Below, in pieces: positions 20,401 through 29,481 of a stretch of DNA of 64,000 nt. Made by a program: the position numbers and the translations under genes. Numbering within the stretch: the stretch's first letter is position 1; each line of letters opens with the position of its first letter. Origin of the DNA: an uncultured Maribacter sp. (lineage in GTDB: Bacteria; Bacteroidota; Bacteroidia; Flavobacteriales; Flavobacteriaceae); NCBI GenBank assembly GCA_947493885.1, contig CANLTE010000002.1:372001-436000 (forward strand). The letters are read 5' to 3'. The notes beneath the pieces are model-generated. The model had not been told where the DNA came from. It saw only the letters and a program-made list of their open reading frames with translations, and did no database searches.

Positions 20401-20521
20401 CTGGAAGAGGAAGGTCGCTTTGATCCGTGACAACACCAGTAATCGTTTTTTCTTGCGCAAATGAAATATGCACAATAAACACCAATAACAGCGTTAACAA
20501 TCCGTTTCGTTTTGTTTTCAT
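17447..20521 (-). CDS. SusC/RagA family TonB-linked outer-membrane transporter
   Basis: A 1024-residue TonB-dependent transporter. After the signal peptide (HISFAQEKTI) there is a carboxypeptidase-like regulatory domain (ITGVVTDQSDLPLPGVNIVV), a TonB-box-like EEVIVTGT, a plug domain (PLIILDGVILEG, then GSRAANGVIQIFSKRG) and a 22-strand-type barrel ending in YSLSLQFNF. Together with SusD it imports large nutrients across the outer membrane. The frame runs upstream to 20557, but ATG 20521 directly precedes the basic signal-peptide start MKTKRNGLL and is chosen. It is transcribed from a good Bacteroidota promoter overlapping an inverted repeat. Confidence 0.95.
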   Translation of the reverse strand: MKTKRNGLLTLLLVFIVHISFAQEKTITGVVTDQSDLPLPGVNIVVQGTTNGTQTDFDGNYAIKASEGQTLIFSYIGQKDTSVKIGSSSNINVAMSEDAQALEEVIVTGTASGKSTKELSFAIGQVKKELLENVPATNAGQALQGKISGISVSPTGGQPGSDVSIQLRTANSIATGQSPLIILDGVILEGGLADINTEDIDRIEVAKGAAGASLYGSRAANGVIQIFSKRGKYGDKVKITYRSELGWRNVNAKYDLATTHKFLMLPDGSDFDLSTGSRQLDPDGFADNPYPANSTIYDNQERLFQTGRFNSHFASVNGGSQNTRYLFSYSRLEDEGIFKEVNSYRRDNFRLNLDTNLSEKLNLKTSLFYGNSRRDASINSGSTANVLFATLMTEPIHDLLATNEEDGSPYNYDFDTIDGNNRNPLYTLANNDREERRNRVLGNVALNYKVMPWLTLNGSYSYDYENNTFENYIPKGFLSDSPDGQAQNIGFIQRSNFNGRAQNTRLNALFSPFDIDSDFNLKLRLSYLNERYNSQFNNSEGYNLSVSDIRSLDNIKDRPALASEAQTIISDSYFAIADIDYKKKYLFSGVIRREGSSLFGPDTRWANYFRTSLAYRLTEDFEIPGVQELKLRASYGTAGIRPTYEMRFETFSLRNGAATKSTIGNNELKPAKTGELELGINIDFLDRFNFEFNYVKATTDDQILNVPLSAATGFGSQWRNAGEIEGTTLEASLNANIIKNENFSWNLGIVWDKSEQKITRLDVPSYLTGPGTQNTTFFRVEEGQNFGIMYGTDFIKSLSDLPTGLDSADYVVNGEGYVVDAATGSTPVARVDDEGNAFFVIGDITPDFRMGINTTLNYKNLSFYALFDWKQGGDIYNRTNQWLYRDTRHADSANSEVPASFYAGLYNTGNPSSGFIEDGSFVKLRELSLYYTLNSKNMGDIGNFIESMRIGFIGRNLFTWSDYTGFDPEITNQAESSRSNLTSRDTNGLGNDANTPGGDPNVFKVDNFPYPTTKSYSLSLQFNF

Positions 20522-20546
20522 TTTATATTTATTTGAATTAGCTGTG

Positions 20547-20578
20547 GCAAAAATCACAAATTCATGTTAATAATGCAA
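20547..20578 (-). promoter_or_regulatory. Predicted promoter of susC-susD
   Basis: On the minus strand TTG (20578-20576) is followed by 20 nt and GATTTTTGC (20555-20547), one base off the Bacteroidota -7 element TAnnTTTGC. The start codon lies 25 bp further. The -33 TTG is part of the left arm of an inverted repeat at 20573-20607. Confidence 0.6.
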
Positions 20579-20607
20579 GTTTTTTTAACTTTTAATTATG
20601 CTTGCAT
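20573..20607. repeat. Inverted repeat ATGCAAG-N21-CTTGCAT upstream of susC
   Basis: Perfect 7-bp arms at 20573-20579 and 20601-20607 flank an AT-rich spacer. The left arm overlaps the -33 box of the susC promoter, so it could be an operator or activator site. No cognate regulator gene is nearby. Confidence 0.45.
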
Positions 20608-20825
20608 AGCTTATTTTGTGATATAACCTGATTTTGCGGTGATTTTGTTGATTTTTTATTAAAAAGAGGTGTTTGTTTTTAAATTATTAACAGAATACGG
20701 TTTCTGAGAGTTTTTTCTTAATGAAAAGCTTTTTTGTAAAATGTTGAAATATTGGTGGATTTTGTTGTTGTGGTGACTGCGTTAATGTGCTATGAGTTTT
20801 TTTTTAAAAATAAATCTAGATAGAT

Positions 20826-20856
20826 TTGAAATATTGTAAAATAGTATTACATTTGC
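20826..20856 (+). promoter_or_regulatory. Promoter of the rpsL-rpsG-fusA-rpsJ operon
   Basis: TTG at 20826-20828, a 19-nt spacer and TACATTTGC at 20848-20856 match the Bacteroidota consensus TTG-N19-TAnnTTTGC exactly. Transcription should begin near 20862 and give a leader of about 35 nt before the rpsL ATG. Confidence 0.85.
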
Positions 20857-20859
20857 CAG

Positions 20860-20873
20860 CCCTTAAACAAGGG
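20860..20873 (+). promoter_or_regulatory. Small hairpin in the rpsL leader
   Basis: CCCTT-AAAC-AAGGG forms a 5-bp stem right at the predicted transcript start. It may stabilise the 5' end or take part in ribosomal-protein autoregulation. It is too short to assign to a known leader class. Confidence 0.35.
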
Positions 20874-20896
20874 TTATTTATATATACATATATAGT

Positions 20897-21271
20897 ATGC
20901 CAACAATTTCACAATTAGTACGAAAAGGAAGAGTCACGATTACTAAGAAGAGTAAATCGGCTGCTTTGGATTCGTGTCCTCAGAGAAGAGGTGTTTGTAC
21001 GCGTGTTTATACGACTACGCCAAAGAAACCAAATTCTGCAATGCGTAAAGTTGCAAGGGTTAGGTTAACTAATGGTAAAGAAGTAAATGCTTACATACCT
21101 GGAGAGGGGCACAATTTGCAAGAGCACTCGATAGTATTAGTAAGAGGCGGAAGGGTAAAAGATTTGCCAGGAGTTAGATATCATATTGTTAGAGGTGCTC
21201 TAGATACAGCTGGTGTTGCTGGGAGGACTCAACGTAGGTCTAAATACGGTGCAAAACGCCCTAAGAAGTAA
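20897..21271 (+). CDS. rpsL: 30S ribosomal protein S12
   Basis: A 124-residue decoding-centre protein, first gene of the str-like operon. The conserved [16 protein letters not shown] and [13 protein letters not shown] loops are intact. Lys is present at both classical streptomycin-resistance positions, so the protein has the wild-type drug-sensitive form. The strong consensus promoter lies just upstream and rpsG follows after 23 bp. Confidence 0.98.
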   Translation: MPTISQLVRKGRVTITKKSKSAALDSCPQRRGVCTRVYTTTPKKPNSAMRKVARVRLTNGKEVNAYIPGEGHNLQEHSIVLVRGGRVKDLPGVRYHIVRGALDTAGVAGRTQRRSKYGAKRPKK

Positions 21272-21294
21272 TTAAAACTTTTTAAAGAGAAGTA

Positions 21295-21771
21295 ATGAGA
21301 AAAAGACAGGCTAAAAAAAGGCCATTATTACCAGATCCAAGATTTAATGATCAACTGGTGACTCGTTTCGTTAACATGATGATGTGGGACGGAAAGAAAT
21401 CAGTTGCTTTTAGTGTTTTTTACGATGCAATAGATATTGTTGAAGAGAAAAAAACAGATGATGAAAAAACTGCTTTAGAGCTATGGAAAGATGCGTTGTC
21501 AAACGTTATGCCTCATGTTGAGGTTAGAAGTAGACGGGTTGGTGGTGCAACATTTCAGATTCCTATGCAAATACGTCCAGATCGTAAAATATCAACGGCT
21601 ATGAAGTGGTTGATTAGCTTTTCGAGAAAGCGTAATGAGAAAGGAATGGCTCAGAAATTAGCTGCTGAGATATTAGCTGCTTCAAAAGAAGAGGGTGCTG
21701 CTGTTAAGAAAAGAGTTGATACTCATAAGATGGCAGAGGCAAATAAAGCATTTTCTCACTTTAGATTTTAA
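21295..21771 (+). CDS. rpsG: 30S ribosomal protein S7
   Basis: A 158-residue 16S rRNA 3'-major-domain assembly initiator. It starts [19 protein letters not shown] and has the [18 protein letters not shown] and ALKW-like TAMKWL segments of bacterial S7. In E. coli S7 represses its own operon; no equivalent site is evident in the 23-bp gap before it. fusA begins 6 bp downstream. Confidence 0.98.
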   Translation: MRKRQAKKRPLLPDPRFNDQLVTRFVNMMMWDGKKSVAFSVFYDAIDIVEEKKTDDEKTALELWKDALSNVMPHVEVRSRRVGGATFQIPMQIRPDRKISTAMKWLISFSRKRNEKGMAQKLAAEILAASKEEGAAVKKRVDTHKMAEANKAFSHFRF

Positions 21772-21777
21772 TCAGAG

Positions 21778-23910
21778 ATGGCAAGAGATTTAAAATACAC
21801 AAGAAATATAGGTATTGCTGCGCATATTGATGCAGGTAAAACTACTACTACTGAGCGTATATTGTTTTATACGGGTGTTAGTCATAAGATTGGTGAGGTT
21901 CATGATGGTGCTGCTACCATGGATTGGATGGAGCAAGAGCAGGAAAGGGGTATTACTATTACTTCTGCGGCTACAACATGTGAGTGGAGTTTTCCAACTG
22001 AAAATGGTAAGCCAGCAGCGGATGCAAAAGATTATCACTTTAATATTATTGATACTCCGGGTCACGTTGATTTTACTGTTGAGGTAAATCGTTCGTTAAG
22101 GGTTCTTGATGGTTTGGTGTTCTTGTTTAGTGCTGTTGATGGTGTTGAGCCTCAGTCAGAAACTAACTGGAGATTGGCGGATAATTATAAAGTGCCTAGA
22201 ATTGGTTTTGTTAATAAGATGGATCGTCAAGGGTCTAACTTTTTAATGGTGTGTAAGCAGGTAAAGGATATGTTAGGTTCTAATGCAGTTCCTATTGTGT
22301 TACCTATTGGTGAGGAAGCTGATTTCAAGGGTATTGTTGATTTGGCAAAGAATAGAGCGATAGTTTGGCATGATGAAAACTTTGGTTCTACCTTTGATGT
22401 TATTGATATACCTGAGGAAATGAAGGCAGAGGTTAAAGAGTATAGAGCTGCTTTAATCGAGGCTGTTGCTGAGTATGATGAGAATTTGATGGAAAAATTC
22501 TTTGAAGATGAGGATTCTATTACAGAAGAAGAAGTTCATGCGGCGTTAAGAGCGGCAGTTATGGATAGAGCTATTATACCTATGATATGTGGTTCTTCAT
22601 TTAAAAATAAAGGAGTTCAGTTTTTATTAGATGCTGTGTGTAGGTATTTGCCTTCTCCAATTGATAAAGAAGATATTGTTGGAACAAATCCTGATACTGG
22701 TGAGGAGATTTCTCGTAAGCCAGATGTTAAGGAGCCGTTTTCTGCTTTAGCTTTTAAAATTGCTACGGATCCATTTGTAGGTCGTTTAGCTTTCTTTAGA
22801 ACATATTCTGGAAGGTTAGATGCTGGTTCTTATATATTGAACAATCGTTCAGGAAAAAAAGAACGTATTTCTCGTATCTATCAAATGCACTCAAATAAAC
22901 AAAATGCTATTGATTATATCGAAGCAGGGGATATTGGGGCTGCGGTAGGTTTTAAGGATATTAAAACAGGGGATACAATGTCTGCTGAAAAACATCCTAT
23001 AGTGTTGGAGAGTATGGACTTTCCTGATCCAGTAATTGGTATTGCTGTTGAGCCTAAAACAAAAGCTGATGTGGATAAGTTAGGTATGTCTTTGGCTAAA
23101 TTGGCAGAGGAAGATCCTACTTTTCAGGTTAAAACTGATGAAGCTTCTGGTCAGACTATTATTTCTGGTATGGGTGAGCTTCACTTAGATATTATTGTTG
23201 ATCGTTTAAAGCGTGAGTTTAAAGTGGAGGTTAACGAAGGTGAGCCTCAAGTTGAGTATAAAGAAGCTTTAACAAAGATTGCTCAGCATAGAGAGACTTA
23301 TAAGAAACAATCTGGTGGTCGTGGTAAGTTTGGTGACATTGTATTTGAAATGGGGCCTGCGGACGAGGATTTTGAAGGAACGGGACTTCAGTTTGTTGAT
23401 GAGATAAAAGGTGGTCGTATACCTAAAGAATTTATTCCAGCGGTAGAAAAAGGGTTTAAAGAAGCTATGAAGAATGGTCCTTTAGCTGGTTATGAAATGG
23501 ATACGATGAAGGTTGTTCTTAAGGATGGGTCATTCCACCCAGTGGATTCTGATGCATTGTCTTTTGAACTTGCTGCTAAACTTGGTTATAAATCTGCTGG
23601 TAAAGCTGCTGGTGCTGTAATTATGGAGCCTATGATGAAATTGGAGGTGTTAACTCCAGAGGAAAATATGGGTGATATAGTTGGAGATTTGAACAGGAGA
23701 AGAGGAACTATTAGTGATATGAGTGATAGAGCTGGTTCTAAGGTTGTTAAAGGTTTGGTTCCGTTATCTGAAATGTTTGGGTATGTAACCTCGTTAAGAA
23801 CTTTGTCTTCTGGTAGGGCAACTTCGACAATGGAATTCTCGCATTACGCGGAAACTCCATCTAATGTTTCTGAAGATGTTATTAAGGCAGCAAAAGGTGT
23901 AACAGCATAA
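21778..23910 (+). CDS. fusA: Translation elongation factor G
   Basis: A 710-residue GTPase driving ribosomal translocation. G-motifs are AHIDAGKT (15-22), DTPGH (92-96) and NKMD (146-149). The switch region [11 protein letters not shown] and domains II-V, including [14 protein letters not shown], are complete. The length is full and the frame unbroken. Codon choice is typical of a highly expressed gene. No tuf gene follows, unlike the proteobacterial str operon; rpsJ begins 10 bp later. Confidence 0.98.
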   Translation: MARDLKYTRNIGIAAHIDAGKTTTTERILFYTGVSHKIGEVHDGAATMDWMEQEQERGITITSAATTCEWSFPTENGKPAADAKDYHFNIIDTPGHVDFTVEVNRSLRVLDGLVFLFSAVDGVEPQSETNWRLADNYKVPRIGFVNKMDRQGSNFLMVCKQVKDMLGSNAVPIVLPIGEEADFKGIVDLAKNRAIVWHDENFGSTFDVIDIPEEMKAEVKEYRAALIEAVAEYDENLMEKFFEDEDSITEEEVHAALRAAVMDRAIIPMICGSSFKNKGVQFLLDAVCRYLPSPIDKEDIVGTNPDTGEEISRKPDVKEPFSALAFKIATDPFVGRLAFFRTYSGRLDAGSYILNNRSGKKERISRIYQMHSNKQNAIDYIEAGDIGAAVGFKDIKTGDTMSAEKHPIVLESMDFPDPVIGIAVEPKTKADVDKLGMSLAKLAEEDPTFQVKTDEASGQTIISGMGELHLDIIVDRLKREFKVEVNEGEPQVEYKEALTKIAQHRETYKKQSGGRGKFGDIVFEMGPADEDFEGTGLQFVDEIKGGRIPKEFIPAVEKGFKEAMKNGPLAGYEMDTMKVVLKDGSFHPVDSDALSFELAAKLGYKSAGKAAGAVIMEPMMKLEVLTPEENMGDIVGDLNRRRGTISDMSDRAGSKVVKGLVPLSEMFGYVTSLRTLSSGRATSTMEFSHYAETPSNVSEDVIKAAKGVTA

Positions 23911-23920
23911 ATTGTAGAAA

Positions 23921-24226
23921 ATGAGTCAAAAAATTAGAATAAAACTAAAATCTTACGATCATAATTTGGTGGATAAATCTGCTGAGAAGATTGTAAAGAC
24001 GGTAAAGACTACAGGTGCTGTTGTTACTGGACCTATTCCTTTGCCTACACATAAAAAAATATTTACTGTGTTGCGTTCGCCTCACGTAAATAAGAAGTCT
24101 AGAGAGCAATTCCAATTAAGTTCTTATAAAAGGTTGTTGGATATTTATAGTTCTTCATCAAAGACTATTGATGCTTTAATGAAATTAGAACTTCCCAGTG
24201 GAGTAGAGGTTGAGATTAAGGTATAA
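23921..24226 (+). CDS. rpsJ: 30S ribosomal protein S10
   Basis: A 101-residue protein of the 30S head, also the NusE partner of NusB in antitermination in other bacteria. [39 protein letters not shown] and the C-terminal [11 protein letters not shown] are all conserved. It is joined to fusA but separated from rplC by 151 bp that contain a terminator-like hairpin, so it may be the end of the first transcript or sit before an attenuator. Confidence 0.98.
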   Translation: MSQKIRIKLKSYDHNLVDKSAEKIVKTVKTTGAVVTGPIPLPTHKKIFTVLRSPHVNKKSREQFQLSSYKRLLDIYSSSSKTIDALMKLELPSGVEVEIKV

Positions 24227-24377
24227 GTGATTAAGGGTTGCTGTTAAAGTAGCTTTATTACATGTCCTGAGCTGCGTGCGAAGGAAAAACGGAAAAAAAT
24301 AAATTCAGGGTTGAATTATTTTTGACCCTGTTTTTTTGTGAGATAATTAAGTAATTGAATAATTAATATAAATAAAT
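24227..24377 (+). ncRNA. Candidate rplC leader RNA with attenuator
   Basis: This is the longest gap in the ribosomal cluster (151 bp). It contains a locally GC-rich segment at 24264-24284, an A-rich linker, a hairpin at 24306-24330 (CAGGGTTGAA paired with TTTGACCCTG, 5-nt loop) and seven Ts. The CCTGA at 24266-24270 can pair with TCAGG at 24305-24309, which would disrupt the terminator. No TAnnTTTG promoter lies between the hairpin and rplC. An attenuation leader is inferred from this layout. Confidence 0.5.
24306..24337 (+). terminator. Intrinsic terminator/attenuator upstream of rplC
   Basis: A 10-bp stem (including two GU pairs) with a 5-nt loop is followed immediately by TTTTTTT at 24331-24337. 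By structure it is a standard rho-independent terminator, placed inside what is normally one operon. Confidence 0.75.
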
Positions 24378-24995
24378 ATGTCTGGGTTAATAGGAAAGAA
24401 AGTAGGCATGACCAGCATTTTTGATGAAAATGGAAAGAATATTCCATGTACTGTCATTGAAGCTGGACCGTGTGTAGTTACCCAAGTCAGAACCGAAGAG
24501 GTGGACGGGTACAGTGCCCTTCAACTTGGTTTCGATGACAAGGCAGAAAAACGTGCTAATAAGGCTGAATTAGGTCATTTTAAAAAGGCAGGTGCTTCTC
24601 CAAAGAAAAAAGTCGTTGAGTTTCAAGATTTTGAAGGTGAGTTTAAATTGGGTGATACCGTTGGTGTTGACCTTTTTGTAGAAGGAGAATTTGTTGATGT
24701 TGTTGGAACATCAAAGGGAAAAGGCTTTGCTGGTGTTGTGAAAAGACACGGTTTTGGAGGTGTTGGTCAAGCTACGCATGGTCAGCATAACAGATTGAGA
24801 GCTCCTGGTTCTATTGGAGCAGCTTCATATCCAGCAAGAGTTTTTAAGGGTATGAAGATGGCAGGAAGAATGGGTGGTGATCGAGTTACTGTTCAGAATC
24901 TTAAAGTATTGAAAGTAGTAGCGGAAAAAAATCTTTTAGTTGTAAAAGGATGTGTTCCGGGTCATAAAAACGCTTACGTAACTATTCAGAAGTAA
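24378..24995 (+). CDS. rplC: 50S ribosomal protein L3
   Basis: A 205-residue early-assembly 50S protein near the peptidyl-transferase centre. It starts [19 protein letters not shown] and has [17 protein letters not shown] and [13 protein letters not shown] in the long loop, where the conserved Gln lies. It is the first gene after the attenuator-like leader, so its expression controls the rest of the S10 cluster. Its stop and the rplD start share one base (TAATG). Confidence 0.98.
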   Translation: MSGLIGKKVGMTSIFDENGKNIPCTVIEAGPCVVTQVRTEEVDGYSALQLGFDDKAEKRANKAELGHFKKAGASPKKKVVEFQDFEGEFKLGDTVGVDLFVEGEFVDVVGTSKGKGFAGVVKRHGFGGVGQATHGQHNRLRAPGSIGAASYPARVFKGMKMAGRMGGDRVTVQNLKVLKVVAEKNLLVVKGCVPGHKNAYVTIQK

Positions 24996-25624
24996 TGAAA
25001 GTAGCAGTTTTAGATATTAAAGGAAAAGAAACAGGAAGAAAGGCGGACCTTTCGGATGCTGTTTTCGCAATAGAGCCAAATAATCATGCGGTTTATTTGG
25101 ATGTTAAGCAATATTTAGCACATCAAAGACAAGGTACACATAAGTCTAAAGAGAGAGCTGAGATTGCTGGTAGTACTAGAAAGATTAAGAAGCAAAAAGG
25201 TACGGGTACAGCGCGTGCGGGTAGTATTAAATCTCCTATTTTTAGAGGTGGAGGTCGTATTTTTGGTCCTAGACCTAAAGATTATACCCAAAAATTAAAT
25301 AAAAATGTAAAGCGTTTAGCTAGAAAATCTGCACTAAGTATTAAGTCAAAAGAAAATGCCATTTTGGTGGTAGAAGACTTTAATTTTGAAACTCCAAAAA
25401 CAAAAGATTTTATTCAAGTTTTAAAGTCATTAGGACTTGAAAGCAAAAAATCTTTATTTGTGTTGGGTGATTCGAATAATAGTGTATATTTGTCTTCGCG
25501 TAATTTGAAAGGTTCTGAGGTTATAACTAACTCAGAATTAAACACTTACAAGATATTAAACGCTAACAATATTGTTTTGCTTGAAGGGTCGTTAGAGGGT
25601 ATTGAAGCAAACTTAAATAAATAA
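24995..25624 (+). CDS. rplD: 50S ribosomal protein L4
   Basis: A 209-residue protein lining the exit tunnel. The tunnel loop is conserved: [17 protein letters not shown] and [13 protein letters not shown]. In E. coli L4 represses the S10 operon by binding its leader. It is therefore a candidate effector for the leader structure 650 bp upstream, by analogy only. Its start overlaps the rplC stop by one base, indicating coupling. Confidence 0.98.
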   Translation: MKVAVLDIKGKETGRKADLSDAVFAIEPNNHAVYLDVKQYLAHQRQGTHKSKERAEIAGSTRKIKKQKGTGTARAGSIKSPIFRGGGRIFGPRPKDYTQKLNKNVKRLARKSALSIKSKENAILVVEDFNFETPKTKDFIQVLKSLGLESKKSLFVLGDSNNSVYLSSRNLKGSEVITNSELNTYKILNANNIVLLEGSLEGIEANLNK

Positions 25625-25631
25625 GAAAACC

Positions 25632-25922
25632 ATGAGTGTGTTAATTAAGCCTATTATTACGGAAAAAATGACCGCCGATAGCGAGTTACATAATCGTTAT
25701 GGTTTTGTTGTTAATCCAAAAGCAAACAAGATTCAAATTAAGGATGCAGTTGAATCTACGTATGGGGTTTCGGTTAAGAAAGTTCGTACCATGAATTATG
25801 CTCCAACAAGAAAGTCACGTTACACCAAAACAGGTGTTCAGCATGGAAAAACTAATGCTATTAAAAAAGCTATAGTTGATGTTGTTGAAGGTGATATTAT
25901 TGATTTTTACAGTAATCTATAA
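25632..25922 (+). CDS. rplW: 50S ribosomal protein L23
   Basis: A 96-residue protein at the tunnel exit, docking site for trigger factor and SRP. It starts MSVLIKPIITEKMT and has FVVNPKANKIQIKDAVE and VKKVRTMNY. The position between rplD and rplB (gaps of 7 and 9 bp) is canonical. Confidence 0.97.
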   Translation: MSVLIKPIITEKMTADSELHNRYGFVVNPKANKIQIKDAVESTYGVSVKKVRTMNYAPTRKSRYTKTGVQHGKTNAIKKAIVDVVEGDIIDFYSNL

Positions 25923-25931
25923 AGACAAGAA

Positions 25932-26756
25932 ATGTCAGTTAGAAAATTAAAACCAATCACTCCAGGGCAGCGTTTTAGAGTAGTAAACGGATTTGACGCG
26001 ATTACTACTGATAAGCCGGAAAAAAGCTTGCTTGCTCCGTTAAAAAAGTCTGGAGGTAGAAACAGTCATGGAAAAATGACCATGCGCCATAGAGGTGGAG
26101 GTCATAAAAGAAGGTATCGTATTGTTGACTTTAAGAGAGATAAGCAAGATGTTGCTGCTGTCGTAAAATCAATCCAATATGATCCAAATAGAACAGCTTT
26201 TGTTGCTTTGTTGGAATATGTGGACGGAGAAAAAAGGTATGTTATTGCTCAAAATGGTTTAGAGGTTGGTCAGAAGGTATCTTCTGGGGCTGCTTCTTCT
26301 CCTGAAATAGGAAATGCACTTCCTTTAAGTGATATTCCTTTAGGAACAATAATTTCTTGTATAGAGCTTAGGCCTGGACAAGGAGCTGTTATGGCGCGTA
26401 GCGCTGGTACTTTTGCTCAGTTGATGGCGAAGGATGGAAAGTTTGTTACTGTTAAGTTACCATCAGGTGAAACTAGATTAATTCTTTCTGGTTGTTTGGC
26501 AACTATTGGAGCGGTGTCTAACTCTGATCATCAGTTGTTAGTGTCTGGTAAAGCGGGTAGAAGTAGATGGTTGGGTAGAAGGCCAAGAACTAGGCCAGTA
26601 GCAATGAACCCAGTTGATCACCCAATGGGTGGGGGTGAAGGTAGAGCTTCTGGTGGTCATCCAAGATCTAAGAATGGTATACCGGCTAAAGGATTTAGAA
26701 CTCGTTCTAAAACTAAGAGCACCAATAGATATATAATAGAACGTAGAAAGAAATAA
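25932..26756 (+). CDS. rplB: 50S ribosomal protein L2
   Basis: A 274-residue protein needed for subunit association and peptidyl transfer. The catalytic-centre region [18 protein letters not shown], with its conserved His, is intact, as are the [12 protein letters not shown] segment and the basic C-terminus ending in [10 protein letters not shown]. Length is normal. rpsS follows after 13 bp. Confidence 0.98.
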   Translation: MSVRKLKPITPGQRFRVVNGFDAITTDKPEKSLLAPLKKSGGRNSHGKMTMRHRGGGHKRRYRIVDFKRDKQDVAAVVKSIQYDPNRTAFVALLEYVDGEKRYVIAQNGLEVGQKVSSGAASSPEIGNALPLSDIPLGTIISCIELRPGQGAVMARSAGTFAQLMAKDGKFVTVKLPSGETRLILSGCLATIGAVSNSDHQLLVSGKAGRSRWLGRRPRTRPVAMNPVDHPMGGGEGRASGGHPRSKNGIPAKGFRTRSKTKSTNRYIIERRKK

Positions 26757-26769
26757 AAAGTAGAAAGAA

Positions 26770-27048
26770 ATGGCACGTTCACTAAAAAAAGGACCTTACG
26801 TTCACTATAGCTTGGAGAGAAAGATCCAAGAGAATGCAGCATCTGGAAAGAAAGCTGTGATTAAGACTTGGTCAAGAGCTTCAATGATTACACCTGATTT
26901 TGTTGGGTTAACAATTGCGGTTCATAATGGAAGACAATTTGTACCGGTGTTTGTTACTGAAAACATGGTTGGTCATAAATTAGGCGAATTTTCTCCTACA
27001 CGATCTTTTAGAGGTCATGCAGGGGCTAAGAATAAAGGAAAAAAGTAA
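26770..27048 (+). CDS. rpsS: 30S ribosomal protein S19
   Basis: A 92-residue 30S head protein contacting the A-site tRNA region and S13. It starts [19 protein letters not shown] and ends with [21 protein letters not shown], both conserved. The gaps to rplB and rplV are 13 and 3 bp. Confidence 0.98.
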   Translation: MARSLKKGPYVHYSLERKIQENAASGKKAVIKTWSRASMITPDFVGLTIAVHNGRQFVPVFVTENMVGHKLGEFSPTRSFRGHAGAKNKGKK

Positions 27049-27051
27049 GCT

Positions 27052-27459
27052 ATGGGAGTTCGAAAAAGACAAATGGCCGAAAGAATTAAGGCTGAAAAAC
27101 AAAAAGTTGCTTTTGCAAAGCTTAATAACTGCCCAACATCACCTAGAAAAATGCGTTTAGTTGCGGATTTGGTAAGAGGAATGAAAGTGGAAATGGCTTT
27201 AGCTACTTTAAGGTTTAACCCTAAAGAGGCTTCTAGAAAACTTGAAAAATTGTTGCTTTCTGCTATTGCTAATTGGCAAGCTAAAAATGAAGATGCTAGC
27301 ATTGAGGATGCTAATCTTGTGGTTAGTGAAATTAGAGTTGATAGTGGAACAATGTTGAAAAGATTGCGCCCTGCTCCTCAAGGAAGAGCGCATAGAATTA
27401 GAAAACGTTCAAACCATGTAACATTGGTTTTGGGGTCTAACAATAATACACAAAGCTAG
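27052..27459 (+). CDS. rplV: 50S ribosomal protein L22
   Basis: A 135-residue exit-tunnel protein. It has [20 protein letters not shown] and the tunnel beta-hairpin tip [20 protein letters not shown], the site where macrolide-resistance changes arise in other species; here it looks wild-type. An N-terminal extension of about 20 basic residues precedes the common core, as in many Bacteroidota. Confidence 0.97.
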   Translation: MGVRKRQMAERIKAEKQKVAFAKLNNCPTSPRKMRLVADLVRGMKVEMALATLRFNPKEASRKLEKLLLSAIANWQAKNEDASIEDANLVVSEIRVDSGTMLKRLRPAPQGRAHRIRKRSNHVTLVLGSNNNTQS

Positions 27460-27461
27460 AA

Positions 27462-28178
27462 ATGGGACAGAAAACAAATCCGATAGGGAATCGTCTTGGA
27501 ATCATCAGAGGTTGGGAATCTAACTGGTACGGTGGTAATGATTATGGTGATAAGCTGGCTGAAGATGATAAGATTAGAAAGTATATTCATGCTCGTTTAT
27601 CTAAGGCAAGTGTTTCTAGAGTAATTATAGAGCGTACTCTTAAGTTAATAACTATTACGGTTACTACGGCTAGACCTGGTATCATTATTGGTAAAGGTGG
27701 GCAAGAGGTAGATAAGCTTAAGGAGGAACTTAAGAAAATTACAGGTAAAGAGGTTCAGATTAATATATATGAAATTAAGAGACCTGAGTTAGATGCTAAT
27801 TTAGTAGCTGCAAGTGTTGCAAGGCAAATTGAAAGTAGAATTTCTTTTAGAAGAGCAATAAAAATGGCCATTGCGGCAGCAATGAGAATGAATGCTGAAG
27901 GAATTAAAATTCAGATTTCTGGACGTTTGAATGGTGCGGAAATGGCGCGTTCAGAATCCTATAAAGATGGACGTATACCATTATCTACATTTAGAGCTGA
28001 TATTGATTATGCTCTTCATGAAGCTCATACAACTTATGGTCGTTTGGGTATCAAGGTGTGGATTATGAAAGGCGAAGTTTATGGTAAAAGAGAGCTTTCT
28101 CCTTTGGTAGGTATGCAAAAAAGCCAAGGAGGTAAAGGAAAGCAAGACGGCGGTAGAAAACAACGTCGTAGAAAGTAA
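27462..28178 (+). CDS. rpsC: 30S ribosomal protein S3
   Basis: A 238-residue protein at the mRNA entry channel, with helicase activity together with S4 and S5. It starts [18 protein letters not shown] and has a type II KH domain with [14 protein letters not shown]. The S3 C-domain includes [16 protein letters not shown], and a basic tail rich in Lys/Gly follows. The gaps are 2 bp before and 19 bp after. Confidence 0.98.
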   Translation: MGQKTNPIGNRLGIIRGWESNWYGGNDYGDKLAEDDKIRKYIHARLSKASVSRVIIERTLKLITITVTTARPGIIIGKGGQEVDKLKEELKKITGKEVQINIYEIKRPELDANLVAASVARQIESRISFRRAIKMAIAAAMRMNAEGIKIQISGRLNGAEMARSESYKDGRIPLSTFRADIDYALHEAHTTYGRLGIKVWIMKGEVYGKRELSPLVGMQKSQGGKGKQDGGRKQRRRK

Positions 28179-28197
28179 TTTTTTAAAGAAGTAAAGA

Positions 28198-28623
28198 ATG
28201 TTACAACCGAAAAGAACCAAGTTTCGTAAGATGCAAAAGGGCCGGATGAAAGGTAATTCTGGTAGAGGTCATCAGCTTTCAAATGGTATGTTTGGTATCA
28301 AATCCTTAGATGCTCATTTTATTACATCGCGTCAGATAGAAGCTGCTCGTATTGCGGCAACTAGATATATGAAAAGAGAAGGTCAGTTATGGATAAAAAT
28401 ATTTCCAGACAAGCCTATTACAAAAAAGCCTTTAGAAGTACGTATGGGTAAAGGTAAAGGTGCTCCTGAGTATTTTGTAGCTGTAGTTAAGCCAGGTAGA
28501 GTTATGTTTGAGATTGGTGGAGTTCCTATAGATATTGCTAGAGAAGCACTTAGATTAGCAGCTCAAAAATTACCAGTGAAAACTAAATTTGTAGTTGCTA
28601 GAGACTATTCAGTAGGAAATTAA
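28198..28623 (+). CDS. rplP: 50S ribosomal protein L16
   Basis: A 141-residue 50S protein at the A-site and 5S rRNA region. Conserved parts are [40 protein letters not shown] and the loop [18 protein letters not shown]. The length is normal, and it sits between rpsC and rpmC as in nearly all bacteria. Confidence 0.98.
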   Translation: MLQPKRTKFRKMQKGRMKGNSGRGHQLSNGMFGIKSLDAHFITSRQIEAARIAATRYMKREGQLWIKIFPDKPITKKPLEVRMGKGKGAPEYFVAVVKPGRVMFEIGGVPIDIAREALRLAAQKLPVKTKFVVARDYSVGN

Positions 28624-28635
28624 TCGTAAGGAATC

Positions 28636-28827
28636 ATGAAAAAACAAGAAATAAAAGGGTTATCAGTTGAAGAACTTACGGCGAAGTTGGTTGAATATAA
28701 AAAACAACATGCTGATTTAAAAATAGCGCACTTTGTTACCCCTCTTGAAAACCCATTACAAATACGAAAGGTTAGAAAAACAGTAGCAAGATTGGCTACA
28801 GAATTAACTAATAGGGAAAACCAATAA
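28636..28827 (+). CDS. rpmC: 50S ribosomal protein L29
   Basis: A 63-residue two-helix protein near the tunnel exit. It starts [20 protein letters not shown] and has the conserved [20 protein letters not shown] segment. Its small size and place between rplP and rpsQ confirm the call. Confidence 0.96.
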   Translation: MKKQEIKGLSVEELTAKLVEYKKQHADLKIAHFVTPLENPLQIRKVRKTVARLATELTNRENQ

Positions 28828-28840
28828 CTGGTTCTGCTTT

Positions 28841-29098
28841 ATGGAAAAAAGAAACTTAAGAAAAGAGAGAATAGGGGTTGTTACTAGTGACAAAATGGAG
28901 AAATCTATTGTTGTTGCAGAAGTAAAAAGAGTAAAACACCCTATGTACGGTAAATTCGTTTTAAAAACGAAAAAGTATGTTGCTCACGATGAGAAAAATG
29001 ATTGTAACATTGGTGACACTGTTAAAATCATGGAAACACGTCCTTTGAGTAAAACCAAGTGTTGGAGATTAGTAGAAATCTTAGAAAGAGCTAAATAA
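28841..29098 (+). CDS. rpsQ: 30S ribosomal protein S17
   Basis: An 85-residue OB-fold protein and early 16S 5'-domain binder. It has [29 protein letters not shown] and [16 protein letters not shown]. It ends 1 bp before the rplN ATG. Confidence 0.97.
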   Translation: MEKRNLRKERIGVVTSDKMEKSIVVAEVKRVKHPMYGKFVLKTKKYVAHDEKNDCNIGDTVKIMETRPLSKTKCWRLVEILERAK

Positions 29099-29099
29099 T

Positions 29100-29468
29100 A
29101 TGTTACAGCAAGAATCTAGACTAAAAGTAGCGGACAATACAGGTGCCAAGGAAGTTTTAACTATCCGTGTGCTTGGAGGTACTAAAAGAAGATATGCTTC
29201 TATTGGTGATAAAATTGTTGTTACTGTTAAAGAAGCTACTCCTAATGGAGGAATAAAAAAAGGAACGGTATCTACTGCGGTTGTAGTGCGTACTAAGAAA
29301 GAAGTTAGAAGACCTGATGGTTCTTATATCCGTTTTGATGATAATGCATGTGTGTTATTGAATCCAACTGGAGAGATGAGGGGTACTAGGGTTTTTGGAC
29401 CTGTTGCTAGAGAGCTGCGTGATAAGCAGTTCATGAAAATTGTTTCATTAGCCCCAGAGGTGCTTTAA
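29100..29468 (+). CDS. rplN: 50S ribosomal protein L14
   Basis: A 122-residue intersubunit-bridge protein and target of the silencing factor RsfS in other bacteria. It starts [19 protein letters not shown] and has [20 protein letters not shown] and [13 protein letters not shown]. It is normal in every visible respect. Confidence 0.98.
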   Translation: MLQQESRLKVADNTGAKEVLTIRVLGGTKRRYASIGDKIVVTVKEATPNGGIKKGTVSTAVVVRTKKEVRRPDGSYIRFDDNACVLLNPTGEMRGTRVFGPVARELRDKQFMKIVSLAPEVL

Positions 29469-29481
29469 TATATTCAGTAAG

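Larger units (their letters stand above)
20522..20896. other. 375-bp intergenic region between divergent susC and rpsL
   Basis: It contains the susC promoter and inverted repeat at the left, a T-rich stretch without a credible reading frame at about 20620-20810, and the rpsL promoter and a leader hairpin at the right. I see no RNA gene in the middle. Confidence 0.7.

Noticed and set aside
21790-22087. Frames on both strands inside the start of fusA
   Set aside because: Shadow frames of EF-G created by its biased codon use; the fusA frame carries all G-motifs.
27015-27302. Minus-strand frame of 95 codons across rpsS-rplV
   Set aside because: Antisense to two ribosomal protein genes with no independent signals.
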